From: PRS1 sp965250265
GTDB lineage: Bacteria > Bacteroidota > Bacteroidia > Flavobacteriales > Flavobacteriaceae
Direction: 5' to 3'
Assembly: GCA_965250265.1 (NCBI GenBank)
Contig: CBDFNO010000014.1
Span: 124,001 to 188,000 of the forward strand
Length of the DNA stretch: 64,000 nucleotides
Below the pieces are notes generated by a model. It made no database searches and was not told the origin of the DNA. It saw only the letters and a list, made by a program, of their open reading frames with translations. The position numbers and the translations under genes were made by a program. Of the stretch, positions 36,887 to 44,895 are shown piece after piece. Numbering within the stretch: the first letter of the stretch is position 1; each line of letters starts with the position of its first letter.

Positions 36887-37786
36887 TTACTTATACACAA
36901 TGTTGGTAGTAGTTTTTCCTTTATTCAACTTAAATTTTAGTGGATTCCAATCTTTAATTCTTGGTTGTGAAATATTGTCACTAAAAAACAAAATTTCTTT
37001 TCCTTCTCTAATTTCATAAGCTGTATGCTTAAATGAAAATTCTTTTTTTTGGCAGTCCGAATATAATTCTTGAATTTCAGGAACATTGTCGTATGAAACT
37101 ATCCACCTAATATTCACGATTGCTTTAATTTTATCACTTACTTTCTTATGATTTTTATCTTCATAATGATTCATATAAAGACTACTCGCTTTTAGGTAGT
37201 AAGGTGGGTCGAAATAAAAAACGACATTATCATTTTGAGATTCATTTTGAATTTTATCAATTAACTTGATTGCATCTTTTTTATATAGTCTTATGTGTTT
37301 TTTTTCCTTTGCGATTTTTCTTATTCGCTCAATTAAATCCGTTTTATTAAATCTGCAATCCATAAGGTAATTTCCAGTTTGGTCCATTCCTCCCATTATT
37401 CCTGCATTAATAATTCCAGAACGGTTTGTTCTATTTAGATAGAAAGTAGAAAATCCCAAAGAGAGTAAATCCACTGTTTTTTTACTATTTTGAATTTCTT
37501 GTTGTTTTCTCCATTCCTCAACTGTTAATTTTGCATTCTCAATCATCTCGCAAAGCTGATTTGTTTTATTTAACACAGAATACCAAAAAGCATATATTGA
37601 CCTGTCCCTGTCGTTAATTGTTATATTATCCATAAAACCTTCTAGTAATAAGAAAAGGGCAACAGATGCTCCACCAGAGTAAGGTTCAACATAATGTCCA
37701 TTAATATTATTGTCTATACATATTTTTGCAATGAAAGCAGAAAGTTTATTCTTTCCACCTGGATATCTTAATGGTGAATAGAACAT
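36887..37786 (-). CDS. D12-class DNA N6-adenine methyltransferase
   Basis: A Dam/DpnM-type (alpha-class) DNA adenine methyltransferase. The start at 37786 gives the canonical N-terminus FYSPLRYPGGKNKLSAFI (motif X), and it lies 2 bases after the stop of the upstream ParB-like gene; the frame runs 29 codons further up but only through that gene's 3' end. The SAM region is YVEPYSGGASVALFLL and the catalytic DPPY is in VFYFDPPYYLK near residue 200. The recognition sequence cannot be read. No restriction endonuclease gene is adjacent. Confidence 0.9.
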   Translation of the reverse strand: MFYSPLRYPGGKNKLSAFIAKICIDNNINGHYVEPYSGGASVALFLLLEGFMDNITINDRDRSIYAFWYSVLNKTNQLCEMIENAKLTVEEWRKQQEIQNSKKTVDLLSLGFSTFYLNRTNRSGIINAGIMGGMDQTGNYLMDCRFNKTDLIERIRKIAKEKKHIRLYKKDAIKLIDKIQNESQNDNVVFYFDPPYYLKASSLYMNHYEDKNHKKVSDKIKAIVNIRWIVSYDNVPEIQELYSDCQKKEFSFKHTAYEIREGKEILFFSDNISQPRIKDWNPLKFKLNKGKTTTNIVYK

Positions 37787-37788
37787 AA

Positions 37789-39249
37789 TTATAATTTGGT
37801 CATATCGATTGAACTTATTAAATCTGATTCTTCTTGAAGCATAAACTCCAATAAATCTATTAAATTGTTGCAAAGAGATTTAGCATTTGCTGGAACGGCC
37901 GCCACATGATAATTATGAATTATTTGATGTGGATTTTGAAGGTCAAAGTCCTCAAATGCTTTTCTAATCCCTGTATCGGTAATTAACTCTGTAAATTTGG
38001 ATTTTAAAGTATCGAAATTCGTGTAGGTAAGTGCTTTTCCTTTGCGGTCTTTATATGCTAATACGAAATGATTGGATGTCTTCAAAGGCTTGCCATTTGA
38101 TTTATTTGTGTTTTCAACAATATATTTCAATGTGCATTCAAAGGCTACACGAGTAAGAGCGGTTTTTGCGTTAGGAAAAGTGTCCTGACCCAAGTTGTAA
38201 CATTCTTGGATTAAATCCTCTAAAGCAGATGGTATTTTTTTTCTTTTATAACTGGGCTTATGTTTGATGCTTTTCCGAGAACCCGTACTTCCTGTTCCGT
38301 CAGTTCCCTTACCCGAATCTGTTGTTCCCGTTCCATCTGGTGTGCTCGTTGGCGAAACAGTTCCTCCATCTACAGTAGTTCCAGATGCACTCTCACCATC
38401 TTTATCGTTATTTTTTGGAACGGTTGTTTTTGGTGGAAAACCAAAAGATTTAAGTTTTTCTAAAAATGCATCTGTTCCAATGTCATCTATTATTCTTGAA
38501 GTAGTATCTGGGTTTTGTATTAAGTAAGGGACAATTGCATTAATATAAGACTCAAATAATTTTTCGTCTTTAATTATAATTTCGCTTGTTTTTCTTTTGA
38601 AATTATAGCCACATTCGGCTCTTGACCTAAATAGTCTTTCAAAGACAATTGTTTTGCCACCGGTTTTCCCTCGACCTTCACGAACTAATTTTTTAAAATC
38701 TTCGCCTTTAATCGATGCGACTTTGTGATAGAAAGTAGCTGTTTTTATGAATTCTTTTGGCGAAGAATCTATTTCTGTAAGCGATTCTAAAGACGAACCT
38801 GAAGAAAAAAGTCGATAAATTTCTAAAGCTTTTGCAATTCTACCCCATTTTTTAAATAAGTTACTATTATGCTCTAATCTAATGCGTGTCTGCAAATCAG
38901 ACAGATTTTTGTATTCTAAAACAGGTAATTTTTCTATCTCAAATTTTTTAAGGTTTAATCCATATTTATTTGGAAGTTGAAGAGCTTTTACAGCCGAACA
39001 CCTTCTATTACCATCTTTGACAATATACTTTTCACCATCTTTGTAAACCCAAAGAGGTCTATCATCATAAAACTCACCCGTGTTGGTTATGGCTTCAGCA
39101 ATCTCGTCAGCTGATTCCGTATAAAGTAAGTATTCGATTATGTCGCTTTCTTTTTCACTACCATTATAGAGTTCAGCAAACCTTGGATTTTCTTTATCCA
39201 ATATTAGTTTATCAAGTTCTATACTTTTTGATGTGTATTTTTTCTTCAT
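37789..39249 (-). CDS. ParB/Srx-fold DGNRR protein with disordered linker and helical C-terminal domain
   Basis: A 486-residue protein. Residues 10-110 form a ParB N-terminal-like domain with the nucleotide-binding motif KDGNRRCSAVKAL (78-90), preceded by LILDKENPRF. A helical region follows to residue 270. Residues 281-335 are a low-complexity Gly/Thr/Ser/Asp linker. The C-terminal 145 residues are a helical domain (PNAKTALTRVAFECTLKYIV and HQIIHNYHVA) that resembles HEPN-like C-termini of other DGNRR proteins. It is coupled to the adenine methyltransferase. A role in defence or DNA marking is an inference; the biochemical activity is unknown. Confidence 0.78.
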   Translation of the reverse strand: MKKKYTSKSIELDKLILDKENPRFAELYNGSEKESDIIEYLLYTESADEIAEAITNTGEFYDDRPLWVYKDGEKYIVKDGNRRCSAVKALQLPNKYGLNLKKFEIEKLPVLEYKNLSDLQTRIRLEHNSNLFKKWGRIAKALEIYRLFSSGSSLESLTEIDSSPKEFIKTATFYHKVASIKGEDFKKLVREGRGKTGGKTIVFERLFRSRAECGYNFKRKTSEIIIKDEKLFESYINAIVPYLIQNPDTTSRIIDDIGTDAFLEKLKSFGFPPKTTVPKNNDKDGESASGTTVDGGTVSPTSTPDGTGTTDSGKGTDGTGSTGSRKSIKHKPSYKRKKIPSALEDLIQECYNLGQDTFPNAKTALTRVAFECTLKYIVENTNKSNGKPLKTSNHFVLAYKDRKGKALTYTNFDTLKSKFTELITDTGIRKAFEDFDLQNPHQIIHNYHVAAVPANAKSLCNNLIDLLEFMLQEESDLISSIDMTKL

Positions 39250-39285
39250 TAACTATATCTTTTCGTCGTTATTCAAATCACTCTT

Positions 39286-39318
39286 ATGATATCGTTTCGT
39301 ATTGATAAACTATATCAT
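39286..39318. promoter_or_regulatory. Inverted repeat upstream of the ParB-like gene, possible operator
   Basis: A perfect 7-bp inverted repeat ATGATAT / ATATCAT with a 19-base spacer lies 37 bases upstream of the ParB-like start codon, and a second imperfect pair (GTTTCGTAT / ATACCGAAAC) is interleaved with it. This is where a regulator, possibly the gene's own product, could bind. The rest of the 284-base spacer to the nitronate monooxygenase gene shows only the cruciform repeat. Confidence 0.35.
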
Positions 39319-39429
39319 CCTATACCGAAACATGTTCAGTGCCAATAAGCGAAGTTAGAATTTTAAATACTTGTAATCAATAGGTTACACCTTAATTTAA
39401 GAACAGTTATTAACAATTTAACCTCATTT

Positions 39430-39526
39430 GGCACTTCGAGTGATTTTTGATAAAAAATAGTATCGAGAAGTCGATTCAAAAAGTTCTCGATATAAAATTC
39501 TTTTCAAGAATTTCACTCGAACTGAC
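39430..39526. repeat. 97-bp three-armed cruciform repeat, copy 1
   Basis: An outer stem GGCACTTCGAGTG / CACTCGAACTGAC (11 of 13 positions pair) encloses three hairpins: ATTTTT/AAAAAT-like, TATCGAGAA/TTCTCGATA (9 bp) and AAATTCTT/AAGAATTT (8 bp). It lies 8 bases beyond the stop of the nitronate monooxygenase gene. A second copy of exactly the same length and layout lies just upstream of that gene. Confidence 0.85.
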
Positions 39527-39533
39527 GACTAGT

Positions 39534-40484
39534 TTAATTTACAAGATTAGCTACAATGTCGCTAGTAGGTAAAATTGCATTAGTATGCTCAATACTTGGT
39601 CCTGCAACCCAAACAGTTTTATAAGTGGCTTTGGTAGCTGCATTTTTAGTGGCATTCATCCCAATAGAAAACCGCACCATCTTTACCCACTTCTTAAGTT
39701 TCTTGTTTTTATTTAAGACCGTTTCAATCCAAGTTTGCTTGGTTCCAATTTTTTGCACATAAGGTGTATTGATTACTGTACATGGTGTGCCAGAAATACG
39801 TTCGGTCATCACAATATCATCAGCTCCATATTCTACACATGCTTGTTTATATTCTTTAGTAACATTAGCTTCGGTAGATGCAATAAAAGGGCTCCCTACC
39901 GAAACACCTGATGCCCCATAACTCAACATATCATCAATATCTGCTTTACAACCAACACCTCCAGCCGAAATTATAGGAATACTACAATTGGCAATCAACA
40001 GCTTAATTAAATCTTTAGGAGATAAATCTCCACGATGTCCTCCAGCTTGGTTATTTACAGCTATAATAGCATCTGCTCCCAATTCTTCAACTTTTTGAGC
40101 AAACTTTAAATCTACCACATCACAAAACACTTTAATACCAACTTTACGAGCTTGTTTTATGGTTTCTTCTGGGCTTCCTAAAGATGTGATAATAAAATCG
40201 CAACCTTCTTCACAAATAACTTCTAATTGTCCTTTATATTTAAGATTGGACTTGTTTACAATTAAATTAAACCCAAAAGAACCGCCTTCAACTTTAGCAG
40301 CTTTTAATTCTTTTATAGCAATTCTTAACTCGTCTAATGTTCTATAATTAAGTGCAGGAATACAACCAGCAATTCCACCTTTCATAGCTTCAATAACCAT
40401 TGCTGTATTAGATACCAAAAACATTGGCGCTTGAATAATTGGATGTTTTATATTTAAAAGTTGTTCAAGTTTTGTGCTATTCAT
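39534..40484 (-). CDS. Nitronate monooxygenase (NMO/2-nitropropane dioxygenase family)
   Basis: An FMN-dependent TIM-barrel oxidoreductase of 316 residues that oxidises alkyl nitronates such as propionate 3-nitronate. The start LEQLLNIKHPIIQAPMF is typical. VNNQAGGHRGDL near residue 145 holds the catalytic His region, and PIISAGGVGCKADIDDMLSYGASGVSVGSPFIAS binds the FMN phosphate. It stands alone, bracketed by two copies of a 97-bp cruciform repeat, 8 bases after its stop and 36 bases before its start. Confidence 0.9.
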   Translation of the reverse strand: MNSTKLEQLLNIKHPIIQAPMFLVSNTAMVIEAMKGGIAGCIPALNYRTLDELRIAIKELKAAKVEGGSFGFNLIVNKSNLKYKGQLEVICEEGCDFIITSLGSPEETIKQARKVGIKVFCDVVDLKFAQKVEELGADAIIAVNNQAGGHRGDLSPKDLIKLLIANCSIPIISAGGVGCKADIDDMLSYGASGVSVGSPFIASTEANVTKEYKQACVEYGADDIVMTERISGTPCTVINTPYVQKIGTKQTWIETVLNKNKKLKKWVKMVRFSIGMNATKNAATKATYKTVWVAGPSIEHTNAILPTSDIVANLVN

Positions 40485-40519
40485 TTAGAAAAGATTTTGG
40501 TAAATATAATAAGTTAATT

Positions 40520-40616
40520 GTCACTTCGAGTGGTTTCAACTTGTTGAAATTGTATCGAGAAGTCTTGCTAACAATAGCTCTCGATACATTTTGCTTTGCA
40601 AAACACTCGAACTGAC
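40520..40616. repeat. 97-bp three-armed cruciform repeat, copy 2
   Basis: The outer stem GTCACTTCGAGTG / CACTCGAACTGAC pairs at 12 of 13 positions. Three inner hairpins follow: TTTCAAC/GTTGAAA (7 bp), GTATCGAGA/TCTCGATAC (9 bp) and TTTTGC/GCAAAA (6 bp). Length and arm order equal those of copy 1, in the same orientation, while the sequences of arms 1 and 3 differ, so structure is conserved more than sequence. Confidence 0.88.
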
Positions 40617-40620
40617 ATAC

Positions 40621-40650
40621 AAAAAAGCGTAACTAAAATAGTTACGCTTT
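40621..40650 (-). terminator. Rho-independent terminator ending the dnaK / tRNA-like transcript
   Basis: A perfect 10-bp inverted repeat AGCGTAACTA / TAGTTACGCT with a 3-base loop is followed on the minus strand by six T residues. It lies 8 bases beyond the tRNA 5'-half sequence, so dnaK mRNA and the tRNA-like halves would end here. Confidence 0.88.
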
Positions 40651-40658
40651 TCATTAAT

Positions 40659-40750
40659 CAAATCTGCCGCTCTACCAACTGAGCTAATATCCCAATACTT
40701 TATTCTTTATTGTGGGATATGTAAGAATCGAACTTACGACGCACAGGTTA
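40659..40750 (-). tRNA. tRNA-derived locus with halves in permuted order (3' half first)
   Basis: On the minus strand a tRNA 3' half comes first (40750 to 40713: anticodon-stem CCTGT, variable loop GCGTC, T arm GTAAG-TTCGATT-CTTAC, acceptor ATATCCC, discriminator A). After 19 bases comes a 5' half (40693 to 40659: acceptor GGGATAT, TA, D arm GCTC-AGTTGGTA-GAGC, then GCAGA and TTTG). Joined within the anticodon they give a 73-nt cloverleaf with perfect acceptor, D and T stems. The anticodon stem has one G-U pair and one A-C mismatch, and the loop is TTTGTAA (anticodon UGU, threonine). It may be a permuted tRNA gene or the inner halves of a decayed tandem pair. Confidence 0.55.
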
Positions 40751-40755
40751 TTTTC

Positions 40756-40784
40756 ATGAGATCCCTGCATTCGCAGGAATGACT
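40756..40784. repeat. REP-like palindrome after dnaK
   Basis: A small hairpin, CCTGC-ATTC-GCAGG inside TGAGATCCCTGCATTCGCAG and its mirror, lies between the dnaK stop codon and the tRNA 3' half. The sequence looks like a short interspersed palindrome of the kind common in flavobacterial genomes; it may mark the break that removed part of an older tRNA. Confidence 0.6.
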
Positions 40785-40785
40785 C

Positions 40786-42702
40786 TTATTTCTTTTCTTC
40801 TTCCTCTACTTCTTCAAAGTCAACATCTTCTACATCACTATCTTTTGCTTCCCCATTTTGGCTTGCATCTGGTCCAGCTTCTCCACCTTCTTGTGATTCT
40901 GCTTGTGCTTTATACATCTCTTCAGAGGCTACTTTCCAAGCTTCGTTAATTTTTTCTAAAGCTGGTTCAATAACTTCTACATCTTTCGTCTCATATGCTT
41001 TCTTCAATTCTTCCAAAGCTTCTTCAATTGGTTTTTTCTTATCATCCGATAATTTATCACCAAATTCCTTTAGTTGTTTTTCAGTTTGAAAAATCATAGC
41101 ATCTGCACTATTCAATTTTTCAGCAGTTTCTTTTGCTTTAGTATCTGCTTCTGCATTGGTTTCTGCGTCTTGCTTCATTTTCTCTATCTCTTCATCTGTT
41201 AAACCAGAAGACGCTTCAATACGAATATTCTGTGTTTTATTTGTTGCTTTATCGGTTGCAGTAACATGGATAATTCCATTAGCATCAATATCGAAAGTCA
41301 CTTCAATTTGAGGCACACCTCGTTGTGCAGGTGGAATATCAGACAAATGAAAACGACCAATAGTCTTGTTATCTGCAGCCATAGGACGTTCCCCTTGTAA
41401 CACATGTATCTCTACTGAAGGCTGGTTATCTGCCGCTGTAGAGAATACTTGAGACTTTTTAGTAGGAATTGTTGTATTAGCTTCTATTAATTTTGTCAAT
41501 ACATTTCCCATAGTTTCAATACCAAGTGATAAAGGAGTTACATCTAAAAGTAATACATCTTTAACATCTCCTGTTAACACACCTCCTTGAATTGCTGCAC
41601 CAACTGCCACAACCTCATCTGGATTTACACCTTTGTTTGGCTTTTGCCCAAAGAATTTTTCTACCGCTTCTTGTACAGCTGGAATACGCGTTGAACCACC
41701 AACTAGTATAACTTCGTCTATATCGCTAGTTTTTAATCCAGCAGCTTTTAAAGCTGTACCACAAGGCTTTATAGTACGTTTTACTAGATCGTCTATTAAT
41801 TGTTCAAATTTTGCTCTAGTTAATGTTCTCACCAAGTGTTTTGGTCCACTTGCTGTCGCAGTTACATACGGTAAATTAATTTCGGTTTGTGAAGAAGAAG
41901 ATAATTCAATTTTTGCCTTTTCTGAAGCTTCCTTTAAACGTTGCAAAGCCATAGGATCTTTACGTAAGTCCATGCTTTCTTCTTTTTCAAATTCTTCAGC
42001 TAACCAATTGATTATTTTTTCATCAACATCGTCACCACCCAAATGTGTATCTCCATCGGTTGATAATACTTCAAAAACACCATCACCTAATTCTAAAATG
42101 GATACATCGTGTGTTCCACCTCCAAAATCGAAAACCACGATTTTTTGATCAATACCTTTTTTGTCCATCCCATAAGCCAAAGCAGCTGCAGTTGGTTCGT
42201 TAATAATTCTACGAACTTTTAAACCTGCAATTTCTCCAGCTTCTTTTGTAGCCTGACGCTGTGCATCGTTAAAATATGCAGGTACAGTAATAACCGCTTC
42301 AGTAACTTCTTGATCCAAAAACTCTTCCGCAGTTTTCTTCATTTTTTGAAGCACCATAGCTGATAATTCTTGTGGCGTATATAAACGACCATCTATATCT
42401 ACTCTAGGTGTATTATTATCTCCCTTTACTACTTTATATGGTACACGACCTACTTCTTGTTTACATTCAGAAAACTTGTTCCCCATAAAACGCTTTATAG
42501 AATAAACCGTTTTTGTAGGATTAGTTACTGCCTGACGTTTTGCAGGATCACCAACCTTAATCTCACCGCCTTCTACAAAAGCAATCACAGATGGCGTTGT
42601 ACGTCTTCCCTCAGCATTAGTAATCACAACTGGCTCGTTACCTTCCATTACAGAGACACAAGAGTTTGTTGTTCCTAAATCGATTCCAATAATTTTACTC
42701 AT
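40786..42702 (-). CDS. dnaK: Chaperone protein DnaK (Hsp70)
   Basis: The main Hsp70 chaperone, 638 residues. The nucleotide-binding domain starts IGIDLGTTNSCVSVMEG and includes VFDFGGGTHDVSIL and ILVGGSTRIPAVQ; the substrate-binding domain begins near residue 390 (LLLDVTPLSLGIETMG). A C-terminal helical lid ends in an acidic tail (DVEDVDFEEVEEEEKK). dnaJ and grpE are not adjacent. The gene stands alone, and its 3' end runs into a REP-like hairpin, tRNA-like halves and a terminator. Confidence 0.98.
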   Translation of the reverse strand: MSKIIGIDLGTTNSCVSVMEGNEPVVITNAEGRRTTPSVIAFVEGGEIKVGDPAKRQAVTNPTKTVYSIKRFMGNKFSECKQEVGRVPYKVVKGDNNTPRVDIDGRLYTPQELSAMVLQKMKKTAEEFLDQEVTEAVITVPAYFNDAQRQATKEAGEIAGLKVRRIINEPTAAALAYGMDKKGIDQKIVVFDFGGGTHDVSILELGDGVFEVLSTDGDTHLGGDDVDEKIINWLAEEFEKEESMDLRKDPMALQRLKEASEKAKIELSSSSQTEINLPYVTATASGPKHLVRTLTRAKFEQLIDDLVKRTIKPCGTALKAAGLKTSDIDEVILVGGSTRIPAVQEAVEKFFGQKPNKGVNPDEVVAVGAAIQGGVLTGDVKDVLLLDVTPLSLGIETMGNVLTKLIEANTTIPTKKSQVFSTAADNQPSVEIHVLQGERPMAADNKTIGRFHLSDIPPAQRGVPQIEVTFDIDANGIIHVTATDKATNKTQNIRIEASSGLTDEEIEKMKQDAETNAEADTKAKETAEKLNSADAMIFQTEKQLKEFGDKLSDDKKKPIEEALEELKKAYETKDVEVIEPALEKINEAWKVASEEMYKAQAESQEGGEAGPDASQNGEAKDSDVEDVDFEEVEEEEKK

Positions 42703-43012
42703 AATATTTATATTTTATTCTTTAATGTGTTGTGTTTAATTTTAATCTATCTAAGATTATTATAACGTCTTTTTGAATTCCAAACGTAACCCTTTTTTAA
42801 AGCGTTTAGCTTTTGGGTAAATTGATTATTTTTTGTTCTTGATACTTCCATAATTTCTAATTATACTTATTTTACACTACTCTATTGTCAATCATTATGC
42901 CATTACAAAAAATATGACAAGCTGTCATTATCCTTTTTAAACTTCATTCTGTTATTAATTAATATTAGCTTGAAAAGACTATTTTTACAGCCTTTAATAG
43001 TTAATATTTACT
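42703..43012. promoter_or_regulatory. Divergent dnaK / sdaA intergenic region with a palindrome
   Basis: This 310-base AT-rich spacer must hold the promoters of dnaK (leftward) and sdaA (rightward). The only clear structure is a perfect 6-3-6 palindrome ATGACA-AGC-TGTCAT at 42914-42928, 85 bases upstream of sdaA and 212 upstream of dnaK, a possible operator. I see no CIRCE element and no convincing TAnnTTTG on either strand. Confidence 0.35.
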
Positions 43013-44434
43013 ATGGAATGTATTTCGGTTTTCGATATGTTAAAGATTGGTATTGGACCTTCGAGTTCTCATACATTAGGACCTTGGAGAGCCGCTGAAC
43101 GATGGATCAATGAACTTAAATCTGAAAATATTTTTAACCAGGTTGAACGTATTAAAGTAGACCTTTATGGTTCCTTGTCGATCACTGGGAAAGGTCACGC
43201 AACAGATTTTGCTCTTATGTTAGGTTTAACAGGGTTAGATCCTGAAACTTTTCCTGTGGAAACTATTGAAAAAACCATAGCTTCAATTCGATCTCAAAGT
43301 ATTTTAGCTTTTAATGGCGAAAATGATATTTCATTTTCTATTGAAGATGATATCATCTTTAATAAAACATTTCTTCCGTTTCACGCTAACGGATTAACCT
43401 TTACAGCTTTTACTAAAGATGCTGAACATACTACTACCTTCTACTCTATTGGTGGTGGATTTATAATAATAGAAGAGCAAACTAACAGTAAAAAAAACGA
43501 AATACTATTTAATACATTTCCGTTCCCTATTGAAAAAGCTTCAGAGTTACTAAACTATTGCCAAACTGAAAACAAGAAAATTTCTGAAATCGTTTTTGAA
43601 AATGAAACATCTTTACGTACAGAAACTGAAATTGATTTTGAGCTTAATAGAATTTGGGAAACCATGCTGGAATGTATGTATATTGGCTGCCATACAGAAG
43701 GTAATCTCCCAGGAGGATTAAATGTACGTCGTCGTGCTTTCGATATACATCAAAATTTAAAAGGAGTATTTTTTTATAACACACCTGAAGAATGGTTGCA
43801 AACCATTAGAAAAACAGAGGTAAAATTTCGTCAGATCCTAAAATGGGTAAGTTGTCTAGCTTTAAGTGTTAATGAGGTAAACGCTTCGTTAGGTCGCGTA
43901 GTTACTGCACCAACAAATGGAAGTGCAGGTGTTATTCCTTCGGTATTGATGTATTATATGGTCATAGAAAATCATGAAGCAGATTTAAAACATATCAAAC
44001 AATTTTTATTAGTAGCTGGAGAAATTGGAAGTATTTTTAAAAAAGGTGCGACTATATCAGCAGCAATGGGTGGTTGTCAAGCCGAAATTGGTGTTTCCTC
44101 TGCAATGGCTGCAGGTGCATTGTGTGAATTACTTGGAGGAACTCCTGAGCAAGTGATGATCGCTGCCGAAATTGCCATGGAACATCATTTAGGACTGACT
44201 TGCGATCCTATTGGAGGACTTGTTCAAATACCTTGTATCGAACGAAATTCTATGGGAGCTATCAAAGCCATAAGTGCTGCCGAACTCGCATTAGATACTG
44301 ATCCTAATCATGTAAAAGTACCTTTAGATCAAGTTGTGGATACCATGTGGGAAACTGCTAAAGATATGAATACAAAATATAAGGAAACCTCTGAAGGTGG
44401 TCTTGCTATTAGAGTGAGTTTATCAGATTGTTAG
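43013..44434 (+). CDS. sdaA: L-serine ammonia-lyase, single-chain iron-sulfur type
   Basis: Deaminates L-serine to pyruvate and ammonia. The 473-residue single-chain form shows ISVFDMLKIGIGPSSSHTLGPWRAA at the N-terminus, the beta-domain block. The catalytic alpha part has TNGSAGVIPSV and the Fe-S cysteines in MGGCQAEIG, LTCDPIGGLVQIPCIERN. The 4Fe-4S cluster acts as Lewis acid in catalysis. It overlaps the stop of the convergent NTF2-like gene by 4 bases. Confidence 0.94.
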   Translation: MECISVFDMLKIGIGPSSSHTLGPWRAAERWINELKSENIFNQVERIKVDLYGSLSITGKGHATDFALMLGLTGLDPETFPVETIEKTIASIRSQSILAFNGENDISFSIEDDIIFNKTFLPFHANGLTFTAFTKDAEHTTTFYSIGGGFIIIEEQTNSKKNEILFNTFPFPIEKASELLNYCQTENKKISEIVFENETSLRTETEIDFELNRIWETMLECMYIGCHTEGNLPGGLNVRRRAFDIHQNLKGVFFYNTPEEWLQTIRKTEVKFRQILKWVSCLALSVNEVNASLGRVVTAPTNGSAGVIPSVLMYYMVIENHEADLKHIKQFLLVAGEIGSIFKKGATISAAMGGCQAEIGVSSAMAAGALCELLGGTPEQVMIAAEIAMEHHLGLTCDPIGGLVQIPCIERNSMGAIKAISAAELALDTDPNHVKVPLDQVVDTMWETAKDMNTKYKETSEGGLAIRVSLSDC

Positions 44435-44895
44435 TTTTTATTATAGCAATCCGTTTTTCGTCTGGTGTCAATTAAGTAAATAATTTTCCATATTCCGTTA
44501 TCTTTAAACAACTGAAATAAATTTACACCACAATGACTAAATTCTCCATTAAACCAAAACTCATAAGGTGTCCAGGCATTTGCCATATTACCATCTACTT
44601 TAATAATATAATCTAAAAGCTTCTCTTCAAATTTCTTGTCTTCAGGAATTGATACAATAGATTTTAAAAAATGATCAAATTTTTCATTCCTAATTTTTAC
44701 TTGTCCTTCTCTATTTTTTCCAATAGACTGCATTATTATATCATTAGAAACCACTTGCATAATAATAAGACTATCTTGTTTATGAAAGCCTTCAAAAAAA
44801 GTATCTATTGTAGTCTTTACTTTAGCTGTCTCATCTATTTGGGCGCTCACACTAGTTGCTACTAATAGTACTAATAGAAGTATTACTCTTGCCAT
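44431..44895 (-). CDS. NTF2-like / SnoaL-like exported protein
   Basis: A 154-residue secreted protein with a signal peptide (MARVILLLVLLVATSVSAQ). The mature part has the NTF2-like cone fold: VKTTIDTFFEGFHKQDSLIIMQVVS at the N-terminal helix, and the strands NAWTPYEFWFNGEFSHCGVNLFQLFKDNGIWKIIYLIDTRR. Such proteins may bind small hydrophobic ligands or act as enzymes; nothing specific is visible here. It is convergent with sdaA. Confidence 0.8.
   Translation of the reverse strand: MARVILLLVLLVATSVSAQIDETAKVKTTIDTFFEGFHKQDSLIIMQVVSNDIIMQSIGKNREGQVKIRNEKFDHFLKSIVSIPEDKKFEEKLLDYIIKVDGNMANAWTPYEFWFNGEFSHCGVNLFQLFKDNGIWKIIYLIDTRRKTDCYNKN

Noticed and set aside
38260..38527. Plus-strand frames rich in Pro/Val/Ser opposite the ParB-like gene
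   Set aside because: They are the antisense of the Gly/Thr/Ser/Asp linker, whose simple composition keeps both strands open.
36887..39249. Complete type II restriction-modification system
   Set aside because: Only a methyltransferase is recognisable; the partner has a ParB/Srx fold, not a known restriction endonuclease, and no other nuclease is adjacent.
40741..40790. Conventional tRNA gene continuing upstream of the T arm
   Set aside because: The bases upstream of the 3' half are the REP-like hairpin and the dnaK stop; no D arm or 5' acceptor strand is found there, so a normal linear tRNA is excluded.
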